Shown: positions 63,806-64,000 of the stretch, one piece after another
How positions within the stretch are numbered: position 1 is the first letter of the stretch
Layout: every line of letters starts with the position of its first letter
NCBI RefSeq assembly: GCF_000772955.1
Contig: NZ_JPVO01000043.1
Span: forward strand, 1 to 64,000
Length of the DNA stretch: 64,000 nucleotides
Source: Ureibacillus sinduriensis BLB-1 = JCM 15800
GTDB taxonomy: Bacteria > Bacillota > Bacilli > Bacillales_A > Planococcaceae
Direction of reading: 5' to 3'
Notes under the pieces: generated by a model
Told to the model about the DNA's origin: nothing
Seen by the model: the letters and a program-made list of their open reading frames with translations, nothing else
Databases searched by the model: none
Program-made: the position numbers and the translations under genes

Positions 63806-64000
63806 ATGAGATGTCCAGCTTGTCAATATAATGGAACACGTGTTGTGGATTCAAGACCTGTTGATGATAATAAAGAAATTCGACGCCGACGGGAATGTGA
63901 GTCCTGTGGTGTTCGTTTTACTACATTTGAAAAGATTGAAGAAACGCCTTTGATCGTTGTTAAAAAGGATGGTTCGAGGGAAGAATTCAGCCGGGAAAAA
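63806..64000 (+). CDS. nrdR: Transcriptional repressor NrdR (N-terminal part, runs off the window)
   Basis: Zinc-finger/ATP-cone repressor of ribonucleotide reductase genes. The 65 visible residues contain the whole zinc ribbon (CPAC... CESCGVRF, with [18 protein letters not shown]) and the start of the ATP-cone ([14 protein letters not shown]). The ATG follows GGGAGAA. The frame is still open at the right edge; NrdR is usually about 150 residues. In B. subtilis nrdR (ytcG) lies in the same region downstream of gapB. Confidence 0.96.
   Translation, partial: MRCPACQYNGTRVVDSRPVDDNKEIRRRRECESCGVRFTTFEKIEETPLIVVKKDGSREEFSREK

Overview
The window looks like a chromosomal core segment of a spore-forming, low-GC Bacillales bacterium, most likely of the Planococcaceae (Lysinibacillus/Solibacillus/Psychrobacillus-like). 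The basis is the gene content and order, which closely follow the Bacillus subtilis rpsD-to-nrdR 'yt' region; tandem alpha/beta spore-protein genes; AT-rich intergenic DNA; and strong GGAGG-type ribosome sites with many TTG/GTG starts. No tRNA, rRNA or CRISPR array was seen. The taxon is inferred from synteny and protein character, not from a search.

Layout: 1-5080 holds the end of an unidentified reading frame, rpsD with a strong promoter and long leader, a diguanylate cyclase (dgcP), a free methionine sulfoxide reductase and hisJ. 5370-16091 holds ezrA, nifZ-thiI (sulfur transfer to tRNA), two near-identical SASP genes, mbcS, sppA, yteJ, tpx and ytxK. 16261-28051 holds a universal stress protein, alanine dehydrogenase, a complete branched-chain amino-acid ABC operon (livKHMGF), an M24 peptidase, ytkL, ytoI, ytpI and nrnA. 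28069-45503 is central replication and carbon metabolism: dnaE, a FadR-type regulator with accDA, pfkA-pyk, fxsA/ytvI, citZ-icd-mdh, and a MaoC-like protein with phoPR.

Accessory DNA separates phoR from polA. First comes a 766-base non-coding patch with a PhoP-box-like array, a GC-rich palindromic repeat and an IS1182-type transposase fragment. Then come hflKC, and then the most interesting part: a tightly packed seven-gene cluster (48847-57151) with an AtuA-family protein, a DUF4387 protein, two sugar-type ABC permeases, a lipoprotein binding protein and two ADP-ribosylglycohydrolase-family enzymes. The second enzyme appears fused to two beta-sandwich modules. The cluster looks like an undescribed uptake-and-degradation pathway; its substrate cannot be read from the sequence. 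The conserved order then resumes with polA, mutM, coaE, gapB and the start of nrdR.

Regulatory sequence seen directly includes a FadR-type dyad overlapping the predicted start of the regulator-accDA transcript, an exact cre match between the usp and ald genes, a CcpN-type site in the gapB promoter, imperfect cre-like sites before citZ, and many intrinsic terminators. Two copies of a ~125-base repeat with terminal inverted repeats lie beside terminator hairpins, and in two places a short hairpin sequence is duplicated on either side of inserted DNA.
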